A stretch of 64,000 bases of DNA from Bacteroidales bacterium (GCA_900769945.1 CAAGIO010000014.1:8497-72496), one strand, 5' to 3'. Positions 16,524 through 25,413 are shown, counted from the stretch's first letter. Translations and numbers: made by a program. The notes: generated from the letters alone by a model not told the origin.

Positions 16524-18008
16524 ATGAATATTAAAACCTTCGTTGCCATCGGATGCGTCGCCGCTTATAGCCTGTCATCTTGCACTAAAAAACAACAGCC
16601 ACCAAATGTCGTCATCATTATGTGCGACGATATGGGTTATGGCGACCTCGGATGCTACGGACAGCGACTGATTAATACCCCTAATATTGATGAGATGGCA
16701 CGGCACGGCATGCGTTTCACACAAGCGTATGCGGGAAGCCCCGTGAGCGCGCCGTCAAGAGCTTCGATGATGACCGGTCAACATTCCGGACACTGTGAGG
16801 TGAGAGGTAACAAGGAATATTGGCCCGGCTCCCCAAAAGTGAAATACGGCGTCAATGAGGAATACTCTCTCTCCGGACAACACCCCTACGACCCCGACAG
16901 AACCATACTGCCTGAGATATTCAAGGCGAAAGGCTATAACACCGCCATGTTCGGGAAATGGGCCGGCGGCTTTGAAGGCTCATGCTCTACCCCCGACAAA
17001 AGAGGCTTCGACGACTTCTTCGGATATATATGCCAATATCAGGCACACCTCTATTATCCTAACTTCTTGAACGCCTTCAGCAGAAACAGAGGCGACACCG
17101 CCGTGACTCGCTATATTCTCCATGACAATGCCGCCTTCCCAATGTTCGGACCGGACTATTTCAAACGCCCCTGCTATTCTGCGGACTTGATTCATCAACA
17201 GGCTATGAAATGGATTGATAACCAGACTGATGAACAGCCGTTCTTCCTGATGCTGACATATACTCTCCCTCATGCCGAGCTCACACAGCCGCACGACTCT
17301 ATACTGTTGCGTTATGAGAAGGCGTTCCCTGATGACAAATGCTGGGGCGGACAGGAAGGCTCGCGCTATAACCCCGTGGTGAACACCCACGCACAGTTCG
17401 CTGCCATGATTACTCGCCTCGACACCTATGTTGGCGAGGTCCTTGAGACTCTTCGTCAGAAAAACCTTGACGCTAACACTATCGTCTTCTTTACCAGCGA
17501 CAACGGACCTCATGAGGAGGGCGGCGCCGACCCGGCCTTCTTCGGTAGAGATGGTAAACTACGTGGACTGAAACGGCAATGCTACGAAGGCGGAATAAGA
17601 ATACCGTTCATCGCATATTGGAAAGGTGTCATAGACCATGGTGTTGAAAATGAACACCAACTCGCATTCTATGACATGATGCCTACCTTGTGCGAGATAA
17701 TAGGGGCCGAATGCCCTGATACTGACGGAATATCATTCGCCCCAACGCTGCTCGGTAACGCTGCACAGAAACAACATGACTTCCTTTATTGGGAGTTTGA
17801 GGAGACTGACCAGATTGCAGTGAGGATGGGCGACTGGAAATTGCTTGTGCAGTCAGGCGTGCCTCATCTGTATAATCTCGCTGACGATATACATGAAGAT
17901 AACGACGTGTCGGAACTTCACCCGGATGTTGTGGATATGATGATAGAAATCATTGAGGAACAACATGTTGAGAGCGATATTTTCAAAGTCACTTTGCCTC
18001 GCCGTTGA
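16524..18008 (+). CDS. Ser-type sulfatase, lipoprotein
   Basis: Sulfatase family S1 (arylsulfatase/glycosulfatase) of 494 residues, expected to remove sulfate from host or algal glycans or small sulfate esters. A lipoprotein signal ends at C20 (SLSSCTKK), placing it in the periplasm or at the surface. Metal ligands are seen in CDDMGYGDLG and FFTSDNGPHEEGG. The residue converted to formylglycine is a serine, S75, in SAPSR, rather than cysteine. This Ser-type needs the anaerobic maturase, and such a maturase gene lies immediately opposite, overlapping tail-to-tail by 20 bases. It starts 26 bases after hutI and could be read from the same transcript. Substrate is unknown. Confidence 0.93.
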   Translation: MNIKTFVAIGCVAAYSLSSCTKKQQPPNVVIIMCDDMGYGDLGCYGQRLINTPNIDEMARHGMRFTQAYAGSPVSAPSRASMMTGQHSGHCEVRGNKEYWPGSPKVKYGVNEEYSLSGQHPYDPDRTILPEIFKAKGYNTAMFGKWAGGFEGSCSTPDKRGFDDFFGYICQYQAHLYYPNFLNAFSRNRGDTAVTRYILHDNAAFPMFGPDYFKRPCYSADLIHQQAMKWIDNQTDEQPFFLMLTYTLPHAELTQPHDSILLRYEKAFPDDKCWGGQEGSRYNPVVNTHAQFAAMITRLDTYVGEVLETLRQKNLDANTIVFFTSDNGPHEEGGADPAFFGRDGKLRGLKRQCYEGGIRIPFIAYWKGVIDHGVENEHQLAFYDMMPTLCEIIGAECPDTDGISFAPTLLGNAAQKQHDFLYWEFEETDQIAVRMGDWKLLVQSGVPHLYNLADDIHEDNDVSELHPDVVDMMIEIIEEQHVESDIFKVTLPRR

Positions 18009-19224
18009 GGTCTTTTGTCACTAATGAAGGCGGAAGTCCGTGATCAAGGAGGTCACACATCTTCCTCATCACCGGCTCGCTGTGGGCGAAGAATATTTTA
18101 TACCCTTCGCATAATGCGTTAAGTCCATGGTTGCCTTTGCCGTCGTTAATGAGCCTGTGTTTGGGACAACCGCCATTGCATAGAAACAGATAACGGCACC
18201 TTTCGCACTGCTCCGGCAGCAGCCGCCTCTTCATCATTCCAAAGTCAAACTGTCTCAAAGAACTGCGTAACTCCATGATATTGTTATGATTGATGTTTCC
18301 TAATAGGTGGTTGGGAAAGACAAAGTGGTCACATGGGAAAACGTCGCCGTTGTGCTCTATGACAAGGCTGTCGCCACAGGTCTCGGAGAAGGCACAGAAT
18401 GAGGCGGGCAGCCCGTACCACCTCTCTAACGTGACATCGAACATCTGTACGAAGATTCTGCCCACATCAGACTTCACCCATTCGTCAAAAACGTCAGTCA
18501 TAAAGTTGCCGAAACCCTCGGCGGAAACTGACCATGGGGCAACCGTCGTGTGCCGCATCATTCCAACAACGGTATCGCGCGCTTCTGATATCGGAAGATG
18601 CTCAAAAACAGGCATGAACTGAATAAACTCACCCATCTGCCTTAAGAAACGATACACCTCCTTGCCATGCCCCTCAGAATGTTTGCTGATGGTGCACATC
18701 AGGTTGTATTCAACACCGTGCCTGCGCATCATCTCTATGGCGGAGATTATTCTGTCGAACGTCGGCCTGCCCCTTTTGTCGAGACGTCCCTTGTCGTGTA
18801 TCTCTTTCGTCCCGTCAATAGAGATTCCAATAAGGAAGCCGTTGTCAATGAAGAACCTGCACCATTCGTCGTCTATGAGCAGACCGTTTGTCTGTATGCT
18901 GTTGTTAATAATCTTTGAGCCTTTATATTTTTCTTGCAGAGTGACAACTTTGCGGTAGAAGTCGATTCCCGCTAATAACGGCTCGCCCCCGTGCCAACAA
19001 AATGACGCTTCATCTTCAGATGCCTCAATGTATTGCTTAATAAATGATTCTAACAACTCCTCATCCATGATGCCTTTATCCTTGATTGTTACGCCTTTGC
19101 CGGAATAGTAACAGTAAGGGCAGCTCATGTTGCACTCGCCTCCAACGGGCTTCACCATCATGCTGAATCTTGATGGCTGTGACATTTTTAATGCGTCGGT
19201 TAGGCTGATATTGCTGGCACACAT
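17989..19224 (-). CDS. Anaerobic sulfatase-maturating enzyme (radical SAM/SPASM)
   Basis: Radical SAM enzyme that oxidises the active-site Ser or Cys of sulfatases to formylglycine without oxygen. It has 411 residues. The SAM cluster motif is C31-x3-C35-x2-C38 (CNMSCPYC). The conserved FCWHGGEPLL block follows, then a C-terminal SPASM domain with CGDSLVIEHNGDVFPCDHFV and CERCRYLFLCNGGCPKHRL, which would bind two auxiliary clusters. A start at the internal methionine 14 is also possible. The gene converges on a Ser-type sulfatase gene with a 20-base overlap of the two 3' ends, so the pair works together although not in one operon. It may also serve sulfatases elsewhere. Confidence 0.94.
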   Translation of the reverse strand: MCASNISLTDALKMSQPSRFSMMVKPVGGECNMSCPYCYYSGKGVTIKDKGIMDEELLESFIKQYIEASEDEASFCWHGGEPLLAGIDFYRKVVTLQEKYKGSKIINNSIQTNGLLIDDEWCRFFIDNGFLIGISIDGTKEIHDKGRLDKRGRPTFDRIISAIEMMRRHGVEYNLMCTISKHSEGHGKEVYRFLRQMGEFIQFMPVFEHLPISEARDTVVGMMRHTTVAPWSVSAEGFGNFMTDVFDEWVKSDVGRIFVQMFDVTLERWYGLPASFCAFSETCGDSLVIEHNGDVFPCDHFVFPNHLLGNINHNNIMELRSSLRQFDFGMMKRRLLPEQCERCRYLFLCNGGCPKHRLINDGKGNHGLNALCEGYKIFFAHSEPVMRKMCDLLDHGLPPSLVTKDLNGEAK

Positions 19225-19336
19225 TTGTGTTGTCGGATTATTACTGAGTTGTTGATGTAAAACAATATTAACTTAAAGAAATGTTGATGTTTTTTTTCAG
19301 TGTTATCTCTTATTAGGAAAAATGATTTGTTAATGA

Positions 19337-19693
19337 TTATTGTTTTGTGAAGCGCATCTCTGATTCTCCCTTCAGGAGGGTGAGCGTGTTGTCGGTAAGC
19401 TCCTTGATGAGCAAGGTGTCAGAAAACCCGCATGTTTGTTTGTTCCCGATGCTTTTGCCTGTGAGAATCAGTAAGTTCCCGTCTTGCTCCCAAGTTTCGT
19501 ATTGTAATGTCGCCATGTTGATGGACGAGGCTTTACCACCTTTCTCTATACAAAAGCCTTGGGTCATTCCTTCCATTCCGGGAACGGGCTGTATCCATCT
19601 CCCTTCAATATCAGAATCGTTGCAAGATGTAAGGTTGAATGCAAGCAATAGGGCTGTTACGCTTAGAAAAATCGCTAATCTGTTGGTTGTCAT
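19337..19693 (-). CDS. Small lipocalin-like lipoprotein
   Basis: A 118-residue exported protein of unknown function. A lipoprotein signal ends at LTSCNDSD, so it should be attached to a membrane. The rest is beta-rich and starts IEGRWIQPVPGMEGMTQGFCIEKGG, the layout of Bacteroidota lipocalin-like domains. A LLKGESEMRFTKQ end is consistent with the last strand of such a barrel. It stands alone, 112 bases downstream of the maturase start, with nothing to point to a ligand. Confidence 0.72.
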   Translation of the reverse strand: MTTNRLAIFLSVTALLLAFNLTSCNDSDIEGRWIQPVPGMEGMTQGFCIEKGGKASSINMATLQYETWEQDGNLLILTGKSIGNKQTCGFSDTLLIKELTDNTLTLLKGESEMRFTKQ

Positions 19694-19899
19694 TTTTATG
19701 TTTTTTTTAGTATGTTGTGAGTGTTTTTGCTCGTTTCTCTAAACGTAGGCATTAATAGAAATAGTGTGTTGCCTTTAAAATAAATAAACATGTTGTAGGC
19801 AAGGGATTGTTAATAAGTTTTTAAGGAGGGTGGTAGGGGAGGAGGAGAAAAAACTGAAATAATGATGAATAATAATTACCTTTATATACAATAAATTAC

Positions 19900-19907
19900 T
19901 ATCTTTG
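19900..19907 (+). promoter_or_regulatory. -7 box for ftcD
   Basis: TATCTTTG, 56 bases upstream of the ftcD ATG; this implies a 5' leader of roughly 50 bases. Confidence 0.65.
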
Positions 19908-19963
19908 CAAAATGAAAAAAAACAATCGAAATAATTTGTAAAAAGTTATAAATCAGATACATT

Positions 19964-21664
19964 ATGAAGCAGTTAATTGAATGTGTTCCGAATATCAGCG
20001 AGGGTCGCGATATGAACATCATTAATCAGGTTACGGCCGAGATTGAAAAGGTCGAGGGCGTAAAATTGTTGGACGTTGATCCGGGTGCGACGACAAACAG
20101 GACTGTTATCACGTTTGTTGGGGAGCCGGAGAAGGTGTGCGAGGCTGCATTCCGTGTTGTGAAGAAGGCGGCTGAGCTAATAGATATGCGCAACCATCAT
20201 GGTGCACATCCGCGTCAGGGTGCCACCGACGTATGCCCGTTGATTCCAGTATCTAACATCAGCATGGAGGAGGTCGTGGAGTATGCCCGCGCTCTTGGCA
20301 AGCGTTTCGGCGAGGAGCTTGGTATCCCTGTTTACTGCTATGAGGAAGCTGCTTTCCAGCCAAAGCGTAAGAACCTCGCATACTGCCGCACAGGAGAGTA
20401 TGAGTCGTTGTCAAGCCGCCTCGGCACAGAGGAATGGAAGCCGGATTTCGGTCCGAACGAATGGAACGAACATACTTCAATGACAGGCGCGACACAGGTC
20501 GGTGCCCGTGACTTCCTTATCGCAATCAACTATAACCTTAACACCACCTCAACACGTCGCGCCAACGCTATAGCGTTCGATGTGAGAGAGAAAGGCCGCC
20601 CGATGAGAGTGGGTCCGAAAGTGACCGACAAGCCGATGAAAGATGAGAACGGCAACACCATCATGATACCGGGCACACTGAAGGCTACCAAGGCTATAGG
20701 CTGGTTTATTGAGGACTATGGTATCGCTCAGGTGTCAATGAACATCACCAATATCAACGTCTCGCCTGTACACGTCTGCTTCGATGAGGTGTGCGCCAAG
20801 GCTGCAGCCCGCGGCGTGCGCGTCACCGGCTGCGAGATAGTCGGACTCGTCCCTAAGAAGGTCCTTATCGACGCAGGTAAGTACTATCTTGCAAAACAAC
20901 AACGCTCACTCGGTATCAGCGAGGACGAGATTATCAAGATTGCTATCAAGTCGATGGGCCTTGACGACCTCAAGCCTTTCAATCCAAAAGAGAAGGTGAT
21001 AGAGTATCTTATCGAGGACGACAGCAAGAAGAAACTTGTGGATATGACCTGCACCGGATTCGCAAATGAGACGGCAAGCGAAAGCCCTGCGCCGGGCGGT
21101 GGCTCTATCTCAGCCTACATGGGAGCACTCGGAGCTTCTCTCGCAACAATGGTGGCAAACCTCTCATCTCATAAACCGGGCTGGGACGACCGCTGGGAGG
21201 AGTTCTCACAGGTGGCAGAAAAAGGACAGAAGCTGAAAGACGAGCTTCTCGACCTTGTCGATGAGGATACTAACGCTTTCAATAAGATTATGGAGGCACT
21301 GCAGATGCCAAAGAAGACCGATGCGGAGAAGGCGGCAAGAATGGAAGCCTTGGAGCTCGCATCACAATATGCGACACAGGTGCCGTTCAAGACAATGAAC
21401 GTGGCGTTCAAAGCCTTTGAGGTTGTTGAGGCAATGGTTAAAAACGGTAACCCAGCATCAGTGTCCGACGCAGGCGTGGGCGCATTGTGCTGTAGAAGCG
21501 CCGTCATGGGTGCTTATCTCAACGTGAAAATCAACGCCGCCGGATTAAAAGATAGAGCGTTCGCTGATAATATCGTCGCAGAAGGCGCTAAGATTGAAGC
21601 CGAAGCTATCGCAAAAGAAGCGGAAATCCTTGTTGAAGTAAACAAAATCATTAATAAGGAATAA
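19964..21664 (+). CDS. ftcD: Bifunctional glutamate formimidoyltransferase / formimidoyl-THF cyclodeaminase
   Basis: Fused enzyme that moves the formimino group of N-formiminoglutamate to tetrahydrofolate and then deaminates it to methenyl-THF, ending histidine degradation and feeding one-carbon metabolism. It has 566 residues, close to the animal bifunctional enzyme. The N-terminal formiminotransferase domains cover about 1-330, with ECVPNISEGRD at the start and NHHGAHPRQGATDVCPLIPV holding the expected catalytic histidine. The cyclodeaminase domain covers about 350-560, with SPAPGGGSISAYMGALGASL. Many Bacteroidota encode these two activities as separate proteins; here they are joined in one frame. 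It works with HutI upstream. Confidence 0.95.
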   Translation: MKQLIECVPNISEGRDMNIINQVTAEIEKVEGVKLLDVDPGATTNRTVITFVGEPEKVCEAAFRVVKKAAELIDMRNHHGAHPRQGATDVCPLIPVSNISMEEVVEYARALGKRFGEELGIPVYCYEEAAFQPKRKNLAYCRTGEYESLSSRLGTEEWKPDFGPNEWNEHTSMTGATQVGARDFLIAINYNLNTTSTRRANAIAFDVREKGRPMRVGPKVTDKPMKDENGNTIMIPGTLKATKAIGWFIEDYGIAQVSMNITNINVSPVHVCFDEVCAKAAARGVRVTGCEIVGLVPKKVLIDAGKYYLAKQQRSLGISEDEIIKIAIKSMGLDDLKPFNPKEKVIEYLIEDDSKKKLVDMTCTGFANETASESPAPGGGSISAYMGALGASLATMVANLSSHKPGWDDRWEEFSQVAEKGQKLKDELLDLVDEDTNAFNKIMEALQMPKKTDAEKAARMEALELASQYATQVPFKTMNVAFKAFEVVEAMVKNGNPASVSDAGVGALCCRSAVMGAYLNVKINAAGLKDRAFADNIVAEGAKIEAEAIAKEAEILVEVNKIINKE

Positions 21665-21744
21665 TATATAGTGTTGATTATCAGATAAATAATAATTAAT
21701 AAAAAATTGAGTGAAAAAATATTGTTTGATAAAAAATAAAATCG

Positions 21745-21752
21745 TATTTTTG
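21745..21752 (+). promoter_or_regulatory. -7 box for rpmG
   Basis: TATTTTTG, 27 bases upstream of the rpmG ATG. Confidence 0.6.
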
Positions 21753-21779
21753 CACTCCGAATTTTGAAAGGAATAGATT

Positions 21780-21968
21780 ATGTCAAAGAAAGTTAAAGAC
21801 GCACGTGTACAGGTTATTTTGGAGTGCACTGAACAAAAAGCAACCGGTATTCCGGGAACTTCTCGTTACGTTACAACCAAGAACAAGAAGAATACACCAG
21901 AAAGATTGGAACTTATGAAATACAATCCAATCCTTAAGAAAATGACACTTCATAAAGAAATTAAATAA
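21780..21968 (+). CDS. rpmG: 50S ribosomal protein L33 (bL33)
   Basis: Large-subunit ribosomal protein of 62 residues. The VQVILECTEQ opening, the GTSRYVTTKNKKNTPERLELMKYNP block and the short basic tail are characteristic. Only one cysteine is present, so this is the zinc-free form. In many Bacteroidota rpmB precedes rpmG; here ftcD lies upstream and rpmB is absent. It is co-transcribed with the DUF4295 gene 11 bases downstream. Confidence 0.96.
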   Translation: MSKKVKDARVQVILECTEQKATGIPGTSRYVTTKNKKNTPERLELMKYNPILKKMTLHKEIK

Positions 21969-21979
21969 TATTTTGGAAT

Positions 21980-22132
21980 ATGGCAAAGAAAGCAGTTGCA
22001 TCATTGCACTTAACAGGTAAGGAATACACCAAGGTCATCAGAATGAAAAAATCGGAAAAGACCGGCTCATACTATTTCGATGAGGCTGTCGTTCCAAATG
22101 ACATGGTTCAGGAATTTATTTCAAAGAACTAA
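21980..22132 (+). CDS. DUF4295 family small ribosome-associated protein
   Basis: A 50-residue basic protein restricted to Bacteroidota (starts MAKKAVASLHLTGKEYTKVI, ends MVQEFISKN). It nearly always follows rpmG, as it does here 11 bases after the stop. To my knowledge this family was seen as an extra large-subunit protein (named bL38) in a Flavobacterium ribosome structure, which fits the location. That function is carried over from the family, not shown by this sequence. A strong terminator follows. Confidence 0.88.
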   Translation: MAKKAVASLHLTGKEYTKVIRMKKSEKTGSYYFDEAVVPNDMVQEFISKN

Positions 22133-22167
22133 TTTATCTATAGGTTCTTGATTTGAATAGACTTTAT

Positions 22168-22197
22168 AGCTTTCCCGTATATGCGGGAAAGCTTTTT
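22168..22197 (+). terminator. Rho-independent terminator after rpmG-DUF4295
   Basis: Perfect 10-bp stem AGCTTTCCCG / CGGGAAAGCT with a 6-base loop, followed by TTTT. Confidence 0.85.
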
Positions 22198-22276
22198 GTG
22201 GTTGTGTCGTTTGTGTCTCTAACTCCCTTTGCCAGATTTCTCTCTTTTTTTTCATTGCCTCAAGAAAAAATATTAG

Positions 22277-22284
22277 TATATTTG
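22277..22284 (+). promoter_or_regulatory. -7 box for ftsY-rimO
   Basis: TATATTTG, 22 bases upstream of the ftsY ATG. Confidence 0.6.
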
Positions 22285-22306
22285 CCAAAAAATAAAATTA
22301 TTGCAA

Positions 22307-23476
22307 ATGGGCTTATTTTCATTTTTCAAAAGAAAAAGCGGAACCGACCAAGTCTCTAAGCCGGATGTGAATGTTGAGGTCCCAACGACCGCCGAACAAG
22401 CGGAAAAGACATCAGAATCTTCTGCCACTAATGATGAGAATCATGTCGTTACCGCCGCTATTGATACCACTCCCGTGGTGAAGTCACCAAATGAATCTGA
22501 TGCTGCCGCCACAGAACATGCTGCCGACAGGATTACTAAAGAAGAAATAGAACAGGCAAAACAAGACCTTGATAAAAGCCTCAATAAGACACGTTTCAGC
22601 TTCTTTGAGCGTATCGCTAAGGCCGTCGTAGGCAAATCGAAAGTCGATGACGAAGTGCTTGATAACCTTGAGGAAATCCTCGTCACCTCTGACGTGGGCG
22701 TGGAAACAACACTTAAAATAATCAAACGTATAGAGGAACGCGTCGCAAGGGACAAGTATGTCGGTACTGGCGAACTGAACAGGATACTGCGTGAGGAAAT
22801 CGTTGCGCTGCTTCAGGAAAACAACTCAGGTGACGGCAGCACCTTCCGCATCCCTGATGAGAAGAAACCTTACGTCATTATGGTTGTTGGCGTCAACGGC
22901 GTTGGAAAGACTACCACCATTGGAAAACTCGCCTATAACTTCAAACGTGCCGGCTTTAAAGTGGTGCTCGGCGCATCGGATACCTTCCGCGCCGCCGCCG
23001 TTGACCAGCTGAAGATTTGGGCTGATAGAGTGGGCGTCTCCATCGTCTCCCAAGGCATGGGCGCTGACCCGGCATCCGTCGCCTTCGACACCGTGAAGTC
23101 AGCCTTGGCTCAAGATGCTGATGTGGTGATAATAGATACCGCCGGCCGCCTCCATAATAAAGTCGGCCTTATGAACGAACTGTCTAAGATTAAAAAAGTC
23201 TGCCAGAAGGTTATCCCTGACGCCCCTCATGAAGTGCTACTCGTATTAGACGCCTCTACAGGCCAAAACGCTATCGAACAAGCACGCCAGTTTATAGCAG
23301 CAACAGAAGTAAACGCTATCGCTCTCACCAAACTCGACGGCACCGCAAAAGGCGGAGTGGTAATCGGTATCTCTGACCAGTTTAAAATCCCAGTGAAATA
23401 TATTGGCGTTGGCGAAAAGAAAGAAAACCTCCAGATATTCGATAGAAAAGAATTCGTGGATAGCTTGTTTAACTAA
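22307..23476 (+). CDS. ftsY: Signal recognition particle receptor FtsY
   Basis: SRP receptor GTPase that docks ribosome-nascent chain complexes at the membrane. The ATG at 22307 is preferred over the TTG two codons earlier; length is 389 residues. The first 80 residues are an acidic, poorly conserved A region. The helical N domain follows at about 85-175, then the G domain. GTPase motifs are seen: GVNGVGKTTTIGKL near 194, DTFRAAAVDQL near 227, DTAGR near 278 and TKLDGTAKGG near 340. It is the first gene of a pair with rimO, 30 bases downstream. Confidence 0.97.
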   Translation: MGLFSFFKRKSGTDQVSKPDVNVEVPTTAEQAEKTSESSATNDENHVVTAAIDTTPVVKSPNESDAAATEHAADRITKEEIEQAKQDLDKSLNKTRFSFFERIAKAVVGKSKVDDEVLDNLEEILVTSDVGVETTLKIIKRIEERVARDKYVGTGELNRILREEIVALLQENNSGDGSTFRIPDEKKPYVIMVVGVNGVGKTTTIGKLAYNFKRAGFKVVLGASDTFRAAAVDQLKIWADRVGVSIVSQGMGADPASVAFDTVKSALAQDADVVIIDTAGRLHNKVGLMNELSKIKKVCQKVIPDAPHEVLLVLDASTGQNAIEQARQFIAATEVNAIALTKLDGTAKGGVVIGISDQFKIPVKYIGVGEKKENLQIFDRKEFVDSLFN

Positions 23477-23506
23477 TGACGCTTGTCCGTTTCACTGTCT
23501 CACAAA

Positions 23507-24799
23507 ATGAAAAAACCTCTGCTTAATATCGTCAGCCTCGGCTGCTCTAAAAATAAAGTCGATTCAGAACATCTCGCAGCCCTGCTGAATAACTCTTATA
23601 GGATAGTCCATGATTCAGACGAGAAATCTGACGTGGTGATTGTCAATACTTGCGGTTTCATCGGCGATGCTAAAGAAGAGTCTATTGATACTATTCTCGA
23701 ATTCGCACGCCTCCGTAAAAGTGGAAAAATAAAGAAACTTTATGTGACAGGCTGCCTGTCTCAAAGATATAAGAAAGAGCTGCAGGAAGAGATTCACGAA
23801 GTGGATGCCTTCTTCGGCGTTGAACCGGTTCAAAGTATTGCCGCCGACATTCTTGAATCTCAACCCGCCGCCGACTACTGCTGCGAACGTGTGCTCTCAA
23901 CACCGTCACACTACGCCTATCTGAAAATCTCTGAGGGCTGTAACCGCCGTTGCTCCTTCTGCGCTATCCCTCTTATCCGTGGCGACCATAAGTCGGTGCC
24001 AATGCCTCTCCTTCTCGATGAAGCCCGCCTGCTCGCGGAAAAAGGCGTTAAAGAACTCATACTCATAGCCCAAGACCTTACTTATTATGGCTATGATATC
24101 GATGGCAAATCGCATATCGTGGAACTTGTCAAGGCCTTGTCCGAAATCAATGGCATTGAATGGATCCGACTTCATTATGGCTACCCCCTCGGATTCCAAG
24201 AGGAACTGCTTGAACTGATGCGCACAAATCCTAAAATCTGCCATTATATCGACCTCCCTCTCCAACATATTAGCACTCCCGTCTTGAAGGCTATGCGACG
24301 CGGCGTGAACCGTGAACAGACTATTGATTTCGTGAGAAAAATACGCTCCGTAGTCCCGGACATCGCTTTCAGAAGCACCTTCATTGTCGGATTCCCCGGC
24401 GAGACAGAAGAACAGTTTCAGGAACTTATCGATTTTATCAAGGAGATGAGGTTTGAAAGAGCCGGCGTCTTCGCCTATTCTGCCGAGGAAGGTACTCCCG
24501 CCTTCGACCTTGATGACAATGTCCCTGATGATGTGAAGCAACAGAGAGTGGAGACGTTTATGGAAGTCCAACAGGATATCTCACTCGAACTGAACGCTAA
24601 CCGTGTTGGAAATGTGGAGAAAGTCCTCATCGATAGAATTGAAGGCGAATATTATGTGGGACGTACCCAGTATGACTCGCCTGAAGTTGATGACGAGGTT
24701 CTTATTAAAATCGATGATAATGAATTGGAAATCGGCACCTTCGTGAACGCAAAGATTGTCAAAGCTGACTTCTTTGATTGCTATGCCGAAATCCTATGA
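23507..24799 (+). CDS. rimO: Ribosomal protein S12 methylthiotransferase
   Basis: Radical SAM methylthiotransferase that modifies an aspartate of ribosomal protein S12. The ATG at 23507 gives 430 residues and begins directly with the UPF0004 domain (LGCSKNKVDSE, first cluster cysteine C13). The radical SAM motif is C145-x3-C149-x2-C152 in EGCNRRCSFCAIP. A C-terminal TRAM-like segment covers the last 65 residues. The IRLHYGYP and FIVGFPGETEEQF blocks separate it from the tRNA-modifying MiaB group. It is co-directional with ftsY and ends before a shared bidirectional terminator. Confidence 0.96.
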   Translation: MKKPLLNIVSLGCSKNKVDSEHLAALLNNSYRIVHDSDEKSDVVIVNTCGFIGDAKEESIDTILEFARLRKSGKIKKLYVTGCLSQRYKKELQEEIHEVDAFFGVEPVQSIAADILESQPAADYCCERVLSTPSHYAYLKISEGCNRRCSFCAIPLIRGDHKSVPMPLLLDEARLLAEKGVKELILIAQDLTYYGYDIDGKSHIVELVKALSEINGIEWIRLHYGYPLGFQEELLELMRTNPKICHYIDLPLQHISTPVLKAMRRGVNREQTIDFVRKIRSVVPDIAFRSTFIVGFPGETEEQFQELIDFIKEMRFERAGVFAYSAEEGTPAFDLDDNVPDDVKQQRVETFMEVQQDISLELNANRVGNVEKVLIDRIEGEYYVGRTQYDSPEVDDEVLIKIDDNELEIGTFVNAKIVKADFFDCYAEIL

Positions 24800-24836
24800 C
24801 ACCTTTAGTAACAGGATAAACGCCTGATTTCATTAA

Positions 24837-24874
24837 AAAAAAGACTTTCTACAGCAAAATAGAAAGTCTTTTTT
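24837..24874. terminator. Bidirectional terminator between rimO and the T9SS-tailed gene
   Basis: Perfect inverted repeat (24837-24851 / 24860-24874) with an A-run on one side and a T-run on the other, serving both convergent genes. Confidence 0.85.
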
Positions 24875-24911
24875 ATATTCCCCAAATCCTTATTCGAGGA
24901 GAAATTGCTGC

Positions 24912-25379
24912 CTACAGCTTTATGAATTTGCTCAAAAAAGCGTCGGTGTAGAGAAAATATACTCCAGCGTTGAGGTCTGTAATGTCAATGTCGTTCTCAT
25001 TAGTGACTGTGGCTTTTTTTATTGTCTGTCCCTGCAACGTCATGATACTTACTTCGTGAGTGCCTGATAAGTTGTTGATTCTGATGAACTCTTTCGCCGG
25101 GTTCGGGAATACTTCGAGATTCTCGGCCTTTAACTCGTTTGTCCCTGTCGCTCTTTGGAAGAATGCTTTCTTTATCTCCGGGAAAGAGATGTTAAATGTT
25201 CCGTCTTGGTTGCTCACTACGAGTTCTGAGTTTGAGAATGTGATTTCTGCTTCTGAACCCATCGGCATGTCTATTTGAGAGCCGTCAGTCTTTTCAATAG
25301 TGAATATTGCCAAGCTCTGGGCGTTTAAAAAGAACACAGAGCATAATGAGAAAAGTGATACGAGTAATATTTTCTTCAT
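24912..25379 (-). CDS. Small secreted protein with type IX secretion sorting domain
   Basis: A 155-residue exported protein. It has an N-terminal signal peptide (about 1-20, ending LNAQ), a short 55-residue middle part, and a C-terminal domain of the type A T9SS sorting family (about 85-155). That domain starts LEVFPNPAKEFIRI, has MTLQGQTIKKATV in the middle, and ends with ITDLNAGVYFLYT and FIKL. The tail should direct export across the outer membrane and possible attachment to surface glycolipid. The middle part (TIEKTDGSQIDMPMGSEAEITFSN) has no enzyme motif I know, so the function is unknown. It implies a T9SS machinery elsewhere in the genome. Confidence 0.85.
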   Translation of the reverse strand: MKKILLVSLFSLCSVFFLNAQSLAIFTIEKTDGSQIDMPMGSEAEITFSNSELVVSNQDGTFNISFPEIKKAFFQRATGTNELKAENLEVFPNPAKEFIRINNLSGTHEVSIMTLQGQTIKKATVTNENDIDITDLNAGVYFLYTDAFLSKFIKL

Positions 25380-25405
25380 GATGATATTTGTTTCAATAAT
25401 TTCTG

Positions 25406-25413
25406 CAAAAATA
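25406..25413 (-). promoter_or_regulatory. -7 box for the T9SS-tailed gene
   Basis: Reverse-strand TATTTTTG, 27 bases upstream of the ATG at 25379. Confidence 0.6.

Noticed and set aside
23906..24571. 221-codon reverse ORF in rimO
   Set aside because: Antisense shadow; rimO has intact radical SAM and TRAM regions.
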